Shown: positions 28,640 to 41,400 of the stretch, one piece after another | Position numbering within the stretch: position 1 is the stretch's first letter | Layout of the letters: every line of letters begins with the position of its first letter | NCBI GenBank assembly: GCA_033439265.1 | Contig: JAVTVX010000005.1 | Coordinates: 2,986,001-3,050,000, forward strand | From: Dillenia suffruticosa | Taxonomy: Eukaryota > Streptophyta > Magnoliopsida > Dilleniales > Dilleniaceae | Length of the DNA: 64,000 nt | Direction: 5' to 3' | Position numbers and translations under genes: made by a program | The notes under the pieces: generated by a model | Seen by the model: only the letters and a program-made list of their open reading frames with translations | What the model was told of the DNA's origin: nothing | The model's database searches: none

Positions 28640-31045
28640 TATATATATATATAGGATGGTTTTGGCCGCACAAGATGGGCCCTTGCCCAGATTTTTTTTT
28701 CTTTTTTTCTTGTATGTGTTATAATTTTTGGAAAAAAGGATGAAGTATGAAAAAAAAAAGAAATAAATAAGAAAAAGAAGAAACAAAAAAAGAAGTAAAA
28801 AAAGGAATAATAGGAAATCGGTAATAGTGAAATTAAAAAAAAATCGGTGGAAAAAAAAGAAGGGTGAAGGGAGAAAAAAATCAGTGAAAAAAACAAGAAG
28901 GGTGAAGGGTGAAGTGTGAAGGGAGAAAAAAAAGAAATAAAAAAAAAAGAAGAAGAAACCAAAAAAAAAAGTAATAGGAAAAAAATAGAAAGGGTGAAGG
29001 ATGAAAAAATAAAAAATAAAAAAAAAGGAACAAAAAAAGGGTAAAGGGTGAAAAAAAATGTAAAAAGAAAGGAAGAAGAAAACCCATAAAAAAAAAAAAG
29101 AACAGTAGTTCCCATCAAATGTGGCAATTCCTCCCACCTCCCCATCCCCACTTGTTTTTAAAAAAAAATGGTGCAGCTATATATGCACACAGTTTTTTTA
29201 TCGGATAACATTTTAGTAAATTAGACAACTAAAAGGGATTAAAAAAAGGAAATGACCCGAAAAAAACTAAGTTGCACTAAGTGATATCAAGAGTAGGAAG
29301 AATTTTCAAAAAGAGTTATGAAAATAGTAAAACTCATAAAAAAAGTGCAAAAAAAAAAAGCATAGAGAGAGGATAAGAGATAGATTAATAAGAAAAAAAT
29401 GGTGAAAGGTGAAAAAAAAGATAAAAAAAGCGCACAAAAAAAAGAAGAGTAAATGGTGAAAAAAAGAAGTAAATAAGAAAAACAAGAAAAAAAAGAAGTA
29501 AAAAAATGAATAATAGCAAACCGGTAACAGTGAAATCCCAAAAAAAAGAAATAAAAAATGGGTGAAGGGTGAAAAAAGAAGAAGAAGAAGAAGAAAAACC
29601 AAAAAATAATTAAAAAAAAAAAGAAAGTGTGAAGGGTGAAAAAAAGAAACAAAAAAGGGTAATTGGTAAAAAAAAATAAAAAAAAAAAGCAAGAAGAAAT
29701 CCAAAAAAAAGTGGAAATAATAGCCAACTGTTTCTATGTGGCACCCCACCTACTCCCCCTCACCCCACTTGATCCTTTAGAAAACTAAAAGGAGTCCAAA
29801 AAAAAAAAATGATTCAAAAAAAAGTTTAAAAAAAAAAAACAAGAAGAACTCCCCAAAAAATGGAGGTGGGAATAGTAATCGACTATTCCCATCCTAGGTG
29901 TCACTTCCCTCGATCCCCATCCTCTCTCCTTTTATGGGTGAAGGGTGAAAAAAAAGAAGTAAAAAAAAAACAAAAAAAGAAACGTAAAGGGTGAAAAAAA
30001 GAAGTATAAATAAAAGAAAAAATAAAAAAAGAAGTAAAAACAAAAGGAATAGTTACAAACCGGTAACAGCGAAATCTTAAAAAAAAGAGTGAAAAAAGGA
30101 CGAAAAAGCAATAGTTGCAAACCGGTAATAGCGAAATAAAAAAAAAGTGAAAAAAAGAAGTTAAAAAAAAAAGAAGAAGAAGTAAAAATAGAGTAAAAAA
30201 AAAGAGTAGTTGGTAAAAAAAAAATAAAATATCCCAAAAAAAGAAAAAAGAGAGGTGGGAACATAGCCCGTTGTTGCCGTCCCAGGGGTCACTTCTCCTT
30301 CTTTCCCCTTCCGTCCTTTTCTTTTATATATATAATAAGAAAGATAAAAAAAAAGAAGTAAAGAAAAAAAAAAAGCAAAAAAAAGAAGCATAAAGTATGA
30401 AAAAAAGAAGTAAAAAAAAGAATAAACAAAAAAAGAAGTAAAAAAATAAATAGTTGTAAATCGATAACAGCAGAATAAAAAAAAAGAAAGGCAAGGGTGA
30501 AAAAAAAAGAAGAAAAAGAAAAAGAAAAACCCAAAAAAGTAAAAAATAAAGTAAAAAAAAATTAAGGGTAATTGGTAAAATAAAAAATAATAAAAAAGCA
30601 AGACGAAATCCTTTAAAAAAGATGTGGGAACAGTAACCCAATGTTCCAATACTATCTGTCACTGCCCCACCCATAAGTAAAAAAAAGATGCGCAAAGGAT
30701 GGATAAAAAAAGAAGTAAAAAAAAATAATAGCAAACCGTTAATAACGGAATAAAAAAAATAAGTGAAAAAAAAAGAAGAGCACATGGTAAAAAGAGAAAA
30801 AGAAAAAAAAGAAGAAAAAAAGAAAAAAATGGTGAACGGTGAATAAAAAAAATAAAAAAAGAGTAAGAAGAAATAAAAAAAAAAAAAGAGATAAAAGAAA
30901 AGGTAAGAAGAAATTTCAAAAAATAATAAAAAAAACCATCGTTCTCGTCAAAAAAAAAAGGAAAAGAAAAGAGACTTAAACAGTAGACAACTGTTCACGT
31001 CCTAGGTGTCACTCTCCCAACTCTCCCCTCCCCTCTTGTTCTTTT
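28640..31045. repeat. Purine-strand repeat array, about 2.4 kb
   Basis: The plus strand is almost all A and G in long blocks (repeated GGGTGAA...GAAAAAAAAGAAG). Two boxes recur. Box 1, CAAACCGGTAACAGCGAAAT or variants, lies near 28813, 29519, 30056, 30119, 30458 and 30733. Box 2, a short hairpin followed by a CCTAGGTGTCAC-like motif and a C/T-rich stretch, lies near 29105, 29730, 29868-29900, 30255, 30626 and 30979. Several poly-Phe/Leu minus-strand frames come from composition and are not genes. It begins at a short TA run (28640-28653) and ends at TTTTATATATAG. Confidence 0.6.
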
Positions 31046-32216
31046 ATATATAGTAAGATATATATTTTATAAACGAAGGTATTCAATAATTATGTTACCT
31101 TTAATTAAATTTGATTAAAATTGAATTGATTGTTTAATTGACAAAACTCTTCTAATAACTTTTTTATTTATATACATAACTTGAATATGATATTTTAGTT
31201 AAGAAATATTGATATCTTATTATCGTATATTTTTATCATTACATTTATTCAACTTTACAACATTGTGGTTCGATTTACTTTTATAAATATTTTTTCAAAA
31301 AAATATTTTATAAAATAAGAATATAATGTTTGTTATTAGGTATGGCTTATAAGTTTGTAAAAATAGTTGAAATACTAGCATTAAGTGTTAGTAATTAGAG
31401 ATTTGCTGAGTCATATGTAAAACTGGTTTAGTATACTTATTTAAGACGTATATTTTATAAATTATTATATGTATTAAATAAATTGAATAAAATTTTTAAA
31501 ATAAAAAACAACAAAAAAAATATCTTATTGAAAATTTAAAATTTTAAAATTTTAAAATAACTAGGATCTTTATATTTTTGAAATATTAGAATAAAATGAT
31601 ATGAATATCTCTTTTTTCTCCCAAAAAAAAATTAAAGCAACTTTAAACCAAAGCTAATTCTACAAAAAATATTTTTTAAACTAAATAAAAAATGACTAGA
31701 ATATTAAAATTGGACGTTATGTAATTAAATGGCTATAAAAAATTATATAAACTAAAAAATATTCTAAATAAAGCTACGTGTCAAAATCATGGAGGGGAGT
31801 CTACCAATTTATGGTGAACCGCATCACATGGAAAAGAAAATAGTCCCAATTTATAAAATTCACATTCTATCTTTCTCGTGCTAAGGATGACACATCACAA
31901 GATGCCTGTGCGGCTTTGTGGACGAATGGTTTACATCCGATTTTTATCCCCACTATTTTACAAAGATGCCCTTTATGAAATGACCAAAATACCCTCCATA
32001 CTCCACAATATAGCCTGCAACCGAGATTGACTCAAACAAACACAATCCTACGTTGAACCCAAGAAGCCGGCAAATTGGACCGTTTTGTCATCATCAAAAT
32101 ACCGGTCAACCTTTTCCGATTAAACTCAGAAAAAAAAAATTATAGCCCCAAAAAATTTTATTACCAAAAGCAGAGGAAAACAGGGATTATGAGGAAAGCA
32201 GAAGTAATAAAATCAG
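31046..32216. other. AT-rich intergenic region and promoter of the GTPase gene
   Basis: No gene seen. The last 150 bases are presumably promoter and leader of the plus-strand GTPase gene; no clear TATA box was identified. Confidence 0.5.
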
Positions 32217-34456
32217 ATGGATAAGAGAATTGCTGTGGAATTCACCGGAAAGATGACACAACTATGCCGGAAAATAGTGAGAGTGAACATAAAGTGGAGT
32301 TTATTGGAGAGAGTTTCTATTTTTAAAGATTTTTTAAGGTTTATTTGGGACAGGATAGTTGCGTGTTCTGTTGGGAAGCATATAAGGTACCGGAGACTTT
32401 CTCGGAGAAATTCTTCGCCGGCGCCGGAGGAAATTGAATCCGGTTTGGTTTCTGGTGATGCCAGTAGTGTGAGGTTTAGTGGGTTTGAGTCGGACTCGGA
32501 TTTGGTTAGTTTGAAGATTAGTTTGTTGGGTGATTGCCAAATTGGGAAAACTAGCTTTGTGGTGAGTTTCTTATATCCATTTTTGTTGCTCAAGTGTTTT
32601 TGGAATTGCAGAGGTGTTTTTGCTTGGAGAGTGTTGATGGGCTTTTGATGGTTCATTTCATAATTGCGGTTTTTTGTTTTTCTAAAATTGCCTTTTGACC
32701 TGAATTTTAGTTTTCCCTTGGTGCGTATCGTTTTTCCGAGCCATTCATGCTCGTTCTTCTTGTTTTTTAAAATTTCTTTTCAAAAGCAACTTTATTTAAA
32801 AAAAAAATTTTCTCGGATTGGATACCTGTTTTTCCTGGATGGTTGTCAGTTGTTTTTATTGATTTGATGAATTGCGAAGATCAGTGTGTTGTCCATGAAC
32901 CGACCATTCATGTGTCATTGTTCTTGTTTTTCAAAGTGTTTTTTGAAAGCAATTTCATTTTTGTTTTTCAATTGACCAGCTGTTTTTACTTTGTGGGTGT
33001 TAACAATTTTTCTTGAAATTTTCGATGTTTAGATCAAGTATGTTGGGGATGAACAAGAAAAGAAAAGCTTGCATATGTCAGGACTGAATTTGATGGACAA
33101 GACATTGTCTGTTAAAGGTGCTCGGATAGCTTTTAGCATTTGGGATGTTGGAGGTAATTAAATTCAATTCTCTTTTTTGAATAAATTAGTAATTAAATTT
33201 CTAATTAATAAATTTTCATTTCTTAATTTAAATTCTTTTTTCTTTTGATGTTGATTTAGGTGACCATGGATCACTTGATCATGTGCCAATTGCTTGTAAA
33301 GATGCAGTGGCAATTTTGTTCATGTTTGATCTCACTAGCCGGTGTACTCTAAATAGGTCTGTTTTTATTTCTTCACTTTCATCTCATATATACATATTTT
33401 TAATGTTTTTACAAAATAAAAATTGATTAAAATTTTCAGAGCTGATAATTATTTTATTTTGTTTTACATTTCTTTCCATGGGTGCAGTGTAATTGGATGG
33501 TATAGTCAAGCAAGAAAATACAATCAGGTACTTGCTAGGAATGCCCCTTCTTCAACTCCATTAGTCATTTGATTAAAATGACTATTTGGTTTATTCTTTC
33601 TTAGCTTAGCTATGAAATTACCTTAAATAAATAGTTGATTTGGGTGGAAATCCTTTTCAATTATAAAAAGAAAATGTCAATTTTGTGGGGTTGATGAACT
33701 ACTACTGCTTTGAAGTTCTAGTATTAATCTAATTCTCAAATTCATGCCCATTGGTTAATGATAAAATTTGAATTATCTGCCCACTTTATGTGCATTTTTC
33801 TTATTATTTGCATCTGGGATTCTAGGGGTTCCTCTATTGTTTTTTTCCTCTGGAATTTTCTTAGATTTTTCCTTGGTTTTATGTTATTCGTTTGCAGACA
33901 GCCATTCCTATACTAATTGGGACAAAATTTGATGACTTTGTTCAACTTCCTCCTAATCTGCAGTGTACGATTATCAATCAGGTAAGATTTGGAACTTAAA
34001 TTTCTTTAGTACAAGAGAAAAATGGGGGTGGGGGGGGTGTCTTTTTCTTGTATTTATCTCCGAACTAGGAGAAAAAATTATATGGCACACGACAATAGTT
34101 AAGACTTTAGGTCATTTCCCATTTGCAATCCTAGTGAAAATAGCTTTTTCTTCCAAACCAAACACAAAGTGTTAAAAATTGGAATTGCTATGATAATGGG
34201 TTATAAATTTTTTTAGATATAATGTGAGAGAGAGAGAGGGTTGGTAAAAAATTTGTACTGTGAAAATGAATGGTGTTATGAATGTGATCATCTCTCTCGT
34301 TAGAATCACTTTTTTGAAGACTTTAGGCCTTCCTAGTCCACTCTGAGGTACAAAGGAAACTTCCCCTAAAGGACCCTGATAGAGAACAATTTCTATTGTT
34401 GTGAATAAAGTGAAAAGCACACGGAAACTTGCTTTTCTTTGCCGTGGTTTGTCTTG

Positions 34457-34492
<36 letters not shown>

Positions 34493-34508
34493 GGGTGGGG
34501 GGAGGGGA

Positions 34509-34548
<40 letters not shown>

Positions 34549-35158
34549 CATACATTTAGAATGGGAGTAGGGATGGAATATGAATGAACATTTCCGCATG
34601 GAACAAAGAAGCTTTCCGTATAAGTTACTTGAGTGGCAAGAAGTGAGATGCCGATCATTTTAGTTGTGCAATTCAAAGAAATAAAGACCAAAAAAAAAAC
34701 CTTAACGTCAAGGTTTGAAGCACAAATGAGATTTTTTATTCCTTTACTCTAAATAATATTATTCTAATTTTTATTTCATTTTCTTCAAGTGTAAACTCAA
34801 ACAAATAAAGTTGAACAAGAACAGGTCATTTGTACCTTTTTCATCTTGACTAATTTGGGACTTTAAGTTTTCCTCTCTCTCACTCTCTCTCTCTCTCTGG
34901 GTGGTGGGGTGGATTTGGTTAAATTGAGTTATTTGGATGAAAAAACAATGTATGAATGTAACCTTTTTTGAATTGAATTTTGGTGATACACAGGCAAGAA
35001 CATATGCAAGAGCAATGCAGGCAACACTATTTTTCTCAAGTGCAAGACACAACATAAATGTAAACAAGATCTTTAAATTCATAATGGCAAAACTCTTCAA
35101 CTTGCCTTGGACTCTAGAACGCAATCTAACCGTCGGAGAACCCATCATTGATTTCTAA
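32217..35158 (+). CDS. SGP1: Septum-promoting GTP-binding protein 1-like small GTPase (SGP1/Spg1/Tem1 family)
   Basis: Six exons: 32217-32561, 33033-33153, 33260-33356, 33488-33527, 33898-33981, 34994-35158; 284 codons including the stop, all GT-AG and in phase. An N-terminal basic extension of about 100 residues precedes the G domain. G1 is GDCQIGKTSF; G3 is WDVGGD in place of Ras WDTAGQ, as is typical of the Spg1/Tem1 group; G4 is GTKFDDF in place of NKxD. The C-terminus is PWTLERNLTVGEPIIDF, without a prenylation Cys. Yeast homologues trigger septation and mitotic exit; plant SGPs interact with MAP4K-type kinases. ATG 32217 is the first in frame and sits at the start of a conserved basic leader. 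No lesions. Confidence 0.88.
34459..34547. repeat. Poly(T) tract and (GA)n microsatellite in the last GTPase intron
   Basis: A run of about 33 T (34459-34491), then a G-rich spacer, then about 18 GA repeats (34511-34547). It lies in the intron before the last exon. The Lys- and Ser/Leu-rich minus-strand frames over it are artefacts. Confidence 0.85.
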
Positions 35159-38058
35159 AACCCAAATACAGTAATACTCCTCTCTCCTCTGTATCATACT
35201 CTCTTACAATAATCATGCATCAACCAATCTGTACATAGCAAAACAAGAGAAAAGCGAAAGAGGAAATTTGTATCTTTCTTGTCATTGTGCCTTTATCTTT
35301 TACCCTTCTTTTTCCTTTTGAAAGTTGGAGGGAGGGGATAATATAGAGTTGGACTGTTGTGTTAGGGAAGAGTTTTTTGAATTGAATGAAGGAAAAGGTT
35401 ACAGAATTAGATCTCATCTTTATTCAATTTTAGCTCAATCAAAGACTCTGTTTCCACATGAACAAACGCCAACAGAGAAAAGGCCAAAGGAGAGGGTGTT
35501 CGAATGAAAGATAAGCTAATAAAAGGAGAAAAATCAAACAAGAAACATGAACCTAAGATCACCTAAACAGTAATGTTTGTGGCTAATGTGATGTGATTTG
35601 AAGCCTAACCCACATTCTGTTTTCAGCTAGAGATTTGTTATTTGTTGTTATTCCTTGGATTTTACTCTGTGGCCTTCTTGATTTCATTCCATTTCCTTGT
35701 GTTTACCTTATTTGTCATCCTACTTTTCTTTTGAGAATTATTTTACAAACTTTTCATATTGGGCTTTTTCTGCATTTGGACCTCTAATTCTCAATTATTA
35801 AGGATGCTCTTCATGCCTTCATGATCTCCATTATTAAAGAAACAGTCCTCTGTTCCACTTTTCTGGTCGTTGCTATATACAAAATTCTGCCTTTTTTTGG
35901 GTGCATGTAAACGTTTAGTATTTATCAGTTTTTGCGCCTCCGCATTATGATGATGTGATCACTGATCAGACCAGTGTGAACCACTTTTGGACTGAATCTT
36001 CTCTGCCCATTTTATAAATTTCAAGGGCGTTTTTCTTTGAATGAAAATGTGAAATTTTAGTTGCCCTTTCTTGCCTTGGGGGATTTCAAGAGGAACTTCA
36101 TCGTAAACAAGCAATCTCATGTAAGAATAAAGATTAACAATACATGAACAAGAACAATGTTGTTATCATATATTAACGCGTTCTTCTCCAATGACAAGAG
36201 TATTGGATTCCCTTGACTAAATTCTTGGATTCGAATTTTAAAAAAGAAAAAAAAAAGCATATGAAGATCTCATTTTTTAATGGATTTGACAATCAGTTCA
36301 AATGGATTAATTGAATAAAAAAATTGATTACTGAATACTGATCGGTTAAGCCAAAAAGAAAATGTTGTCACCATATATATTGATACGATATATAATGCTT
36401 GTTTGATGCACCACGACCTTGGTTTATTTCATAACCATATGCTAAAAACCCCTCGTCTGTATGATCACATTTGGTTAATAATTTAGTAATTAGTGAGAGA
36501 AAATGTTATATATGAACCAATCGAGGTATAATAAAGGTCGTCTTGTAGGTTTTGCATTTGCCTATCAGGTACAATTGATGAATAAAGCTTTTTTTTTTTT
36601 GAGTTAAAACGATATTTGAATTCTAGATTATAGTTCAAAGAGGGGATGTAAAAACTAAGTTGTCTCGTTGGGACGACGAATAAAGCTATTTTCCTTCCCT
36701 AGATCAACAAACTAATGCAATGAATGAATCTCTAGATTGGGCCAAGTTAGGCCCACGGAGTTAAGATGAAAATCTGAGTTGAGTCCATTGGGGCCCATGG
36801 TCAAATAGAACATCTTGACGAGCCCAAAAAGTGTATGGCTGGAGTGAAAAGTCAAGCCTGGCTTAAACTTATTTTCAGGGCATTTGGGTCGAACCGAAAT
36901 GGGCCCTAAATCTCAATCCCAAATTAGGTGCCCAAGTGTAGACCAAGGGGATGGGCAGGACAGGTGATCTTTTTTTTTTTAACTCAGAATTTATATTCTG
37001 ACTAATTCAGTTTGAATATTTACGAAATCTTGTTTAGAGGATGACTTTCCTAACTTAATTTTTTTTATTTCCAAATTTTAAATCCAAAACTTGATCAAGA
37101 GAATTAATACCTCATCTCACAAAATCAATTGTCCAGTAATACACTGTGTTAATAGTATATATATATATATATATATAATATATGCCGATAAGAAAAAGAT
37201 TGTTAATTCAACAATAATAAACAGATGACTTGACTATGGCAGAGGAATGATTTCTATCACTTCCGTTAAATGTACTGATTGAATAATGGGAAAAGGTGTT
37301 GGTTTTGTGATAATAATCACGACTCTGATTTGCAAAAAAAAAAAAAAGAAAAAGAAAAAAGGTGAAAAGAAAGATTAATTAAAGACATAATCTTCTGAGG
37401 AAAAAAAAAAAAAATCTTTGGCTCTGTTAATGATTCAGAATTAACATAGGACAGAGTATCACTGATACATTGAATTCTCACCCCCTCTCCTCTCCTCTTC
37501 GAGACTTGATCCCAAAAATGGTCTATTTTATCCATTTTTCAATTTGGGGTGATGAGCAAAAGCCTTTTGAGGGCATACTGTACCCCTACTCAAAAGGACA
37601 AATGTGAGAAAGAACCGTTGTCCCCCCAGCTTTCGCTTCTAAAATTCAAATCATCAATTTCCTTTTTATTTACTTAATTCTTTTGAATTTTGAAATTCAT
37701 ATTTTCACTTCCATTTCATCTCTTTTCATTTTCAAAGGAATGAAATCTTTGAAAACTAACTTTTCTGTTTTATAAAGATAAAATCACACATAATAATTCT
37801 CAAGTAACTTATAATTTAAAATATATATATTATTTTTTTAAATGAGAACAAGAAACCTAATAACATCATTACCCTTTTAATTTTTGGTTAATATTTAAAA
37901 TTATATTTTAATTAATTTGATTTATAATTTATAATGACTTATTTAGAAGTTATCATCTCAATATAATATTTTACATTTAAATCATAAAAGATCTTAATTA
38001 AATGATTTAATAATATATTTTACTAACACATCATTGATACACCACGTGTGGTAAAAGG
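35159..38058. other. Intergenic region without recognised genes
   Basis: Mostly AT-rich. It contains a weak tRNA-like/SINE-like stretch near 36190-36258 (B-box-like GGATTCGAATTTT followed by an A-rich tail) and a short TA run at about 37156-37180. No open frame shows recognisable conservation. Confidence 0.45.
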
Positions 38059-38069
38059 CTCTAACAACC

Positions 38070-38410
38070 GAGTTTTGTTCTGAATTAACCTAAAAAACAA
38101 AAAAAAAAAATTTAAAACAACACATTTCAAAAAATATTTTCAAAACTAATACACATATGTCGTGACTTGAAATCACGACATTACTGTTCATCACGGTTTC
38201 ATGTTGTGACTTCAAGTCATGACATGGTATTATACATGTCATGACTTGAAGTTACGACATGACACTGTTCATTGAACAGTATTTTACTGTTTAATAAACA
38301 GTAATGTCGTGACTTTAAGTCACGATATGAGTGTTAGATTTAGAAATATTTTTTGAAGGGCGTTGTTTTAAAAAAAAATTTTATTTTTAAGCTTAATTTG
38401 GTACAACGCT
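38070..38410. mobile_element. Palindrome-rich fold-back element upstream of tryptophan synthase beta
   Basis: 11-bp direct repeats CTCTAACAACC (38059-38069 and 38411-38421) flank a 341-bp segment whose ends are inverted (GAATTAACCTAAA against AAATTAAGCTTAAA). Inside are four 25-bp near-palindromes built on ATGTCGTGACTT/AAGTCACGACAT (38157-38181, 38201-38225, 38236-38260, 38304-38328) and two perfect 17-bp palindromes (38264-38280, 38286-38302). The 9-11-bp duplication suggests a Mutator-like origin. It ends 74 bases before the ATG at 38485. Confidence 0.6.
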
Positions 38411-38484
38411 CTCTAACAACCCATATTCATTGTAAAACTACGTATCCATAAATTATACTCCTCTGTCTGTGTGTCTGTCTCGAA

Positions 38485-41400
38485 ATGGCCTTTGCACCTG
38501 CACATCACTCATCAAGCCCTTTCGTCCTTCGCTCTCCTCAACAAACCCTATCACGCTCAAGCGTTTCTCTGTCTCTTCTTCTCTCTCCTCATCGGCTCTC
38601 CAAACGGAGGAACAGGGGAGAGAGAATGGATCGGTCGTTCTCCAGCGACCTGATTCCTTCGGTCGGTTCGGCAAATATGGGGGAAAATACGTTCCTGAGA
38701 CTCTCATGTATGCCCTATCCGAGCTCGAATCTGCTTTTAAGTCTCTTTCTACTGACGATGAGTTTCAGGTTTGTTTTTCATTTTCATAGCTGTTTATAGT
38801 TTTGTCACATTATTTCTTCAATTACGATAGTGATACTTATTGCTGGAATTGTGAAAAGCGCTTGCTTGGAATTAGGGTTTTTTGTTTATATTTCATTAAT
38901 GAAATGGGAACTTTATGATTTTGCGTTTGTTGAATCTATTTGCTGGGCTTTTGTTTGATTATTAGCTGGAGAAATATTTCACGAATTTTTGGCACGAATT
39001 TTGCACTCCAGCATAACTGGAAAAGGGCATCTTCTGATTTTTAATTTTTTGCACGAATTTTGCATTTTTTTTTTCGATTGTTGATCTCTATGCCCCATGA
39101 ATTGCAACTATGAGAAGTTAAGTCTGAAATCATGGAAAACTTTTGGGTTGATGCTGTTAAGGATGTTCTGTATCGTGGCATTTTTATTCTCATGTGTTTG
39201 ATATCTCTCAAGAATTGACTGAAAAGGGAAAAAAATGTTCTATTACGTACAAAGGATTATGTTGACATGTTTGTTAGGCTTTTCAGTGTCTTATCTTCAT
39301 GGGATGTCTTGTATCATTGTAACGTGTGTGCTATTCATGGAAATTCCTGGGTGTTCATTTCATCTAATAAATTGATCAAAAGGGGTGGAAAAAAGAAACA
39401 AGAAGTTATTTGACATTAGAACTCTTTGTTGCAGAAAGAGCTGGATGGAATTTTGAAGGATTATGTTGGTAGAGAGAGCCCTCTTTATTTTGCAGAGTGT
39501 CTCACAGAGCATTATAAGAGAACCAGTGGTGAAGGTCCACTCATTTACCTCAAGAGGGAAGATCTCAATCATACTGGTGCTCACAAAATCAACAATGCAA
39601 TTGCTCAGGCTTTACTTGCCAAGCGATTGGGAAAGAAACGCATTATTGCTGAAACAGGAGCTGGTCAACATGGCGTGGCCACAGCAACAGTATGTGCTAG
39701 GTTTGGTTTAGACTGCATCATCTATATGGGTGCTCAAGATATGGAGCGTCAAGCACTCAATGTTTTCAGAATGCGGCTTCTGGGGGCTGAGGTTTGTCTT
39801 TCAACAGTTGTTTTTCTTACTTTTTTTTTGAGTTTAGTTAATTACTTTTTAAAGGATGTGTATCGTCATTCCATGTTCTTTGCATTCAATGACAATTTCA
39901 TTTTGGGTTCTTAGGCTTAGATGTTATGTTTTTGGATTACGGCATACTAATTATTGTGTCGGAATAATGTCATTGTCATAGAATTTTCCTCATTGATAAT
40001 ACCACATCATGATGCTTATCTCTTGGCTTGTCATTCATTTTTTACACACTTTATTTTCATCCTCAGCACTGTAAGACACGGGTTGTTTTTCACTTACAGC
40101 ATTTTAGAAGTAACCGGAACATTCGCGTATGAAAAGGCAACTCTGCCATGTGATCCTGAGAGATGGTTCTAGGTAAAACGTGATAAGATATGCCAGTGAT
40201 GTTTAGTTGTGTAACAAATAAAAAAAATATGAAAAATATTGTCCAGTGGTTCAAAAGAATGTCTAGCACTATAAACAAGCAAATGGGATATCATTCACAG
40301 GGTTGCTAATTCCAAGTTAAAAGGGATTAGATAAGCAAAAGTACAAAGTTTTTGCACATGCAAATAAGTGAAGTTGGTTAATGAAATTGAGTTTGAGAAG
40401 CATAAGTTGCTTGATAGTAATTGTTGTGTAGAGGAACATATGGCATATGCCATTTGGTAGATTTCCATTCTTCTTGTTAGACCAGAGAAAAACAAAGATT
40501 GTCCTGGTTCTGAGTCACATGGATATTTCTACAAATAAAGTAATTAATATTAGGCTATACCACCCTAACTCATGGCAAGTTGCTCTCCTTGCCCCCGCAA
40601 TCAAATGGTTCGCTAGTTTCTGGTTGGATAAGGAACTTGTTTATTGTGATAACACTTGACCTGATTAGGTGAAATGGTTTTAATCATCTTATTATATCTC
40701 AACTAGGAGTAAGCTGCTCCTCCTTGCCCTCGCTGTTGAATGGTTCTGCTCGGTTCAGTGTCCAACTCCTTCACCTTAACATATTTTTGATCTTGTATAT
40801 TATGATAATTTGTTGCTTTTCAGTCATCACCCTTATGTATGTGCTAGTTGTCATTGGACAATTATGTGCACGTAAGCTTTCACAGTAAATAATGCTGTTC
40901 TTGTAATATTGGTTAGAGCTGTACATTCTGGTACAGCCACTCTAAAAGATGCTACATCAGAAGCCATTTGGGACTGGGTTACTAATGTGGAGTCACCCAT
41001 TATATTTTGGGTTCTGTTGCAGGGCCACATCCATACCCCTTGATGGTCAGGGAGTTTCATGCAGTAATTGGTAAAGAAATTAGAAAACAAGCACTGATGA
41101 AATGGGATGGGAAACCAGATGTCCTGCTAGCCTGTGTAGGTGGAGGCTCAAACGCTATGGGGCTTTTTCATGAATTTGTTGATGACAAAGATGTTAGATT
41201 GATTGGTGTTGAGGCCGCAGGTTTTGGCTTAGATAGTGGTAAAAATGCTGCCACCCTAACTAAGGGGGAAATTGGTGTATTGCATGGAGCAATGTGTTAC
41301 TTGTTACAGGATGAAGATGGGCAAGTAATTGAGCCTTATTCTATTAGTGCTGGGTAAGTTATGTAATTGAGTTTATATAGCTATATCTGGATCTTTTGTT

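Noticed and set aside
28597-30919. Many long minus-strand frames rich in Phe, Leu and Tyr
   Set aside because: They mirror the purine-only plus strand; in such sequence stops are rare by chance, and frames overlap each other.
32213-32656. 147-codon minus-strand frame opposite GTPase exon 1
   Set aside because: Exact shadow of the recognised exon; no similarity of its own.
36190-36258. tRNA-like stretch with GGATTCGAATTTT
   Set aside because: No cloverleaf can be drawn and no flanking duplication is seen; at most a degraded SINE.
38469-38789. Tryptophan synthase exon 1 read as one frame from 38469
   Set aside because: That frame opens with GTG, not ATG; the only plausible start, ATG 38485, is in another frame, so I report a frame break instead of an alternative start.
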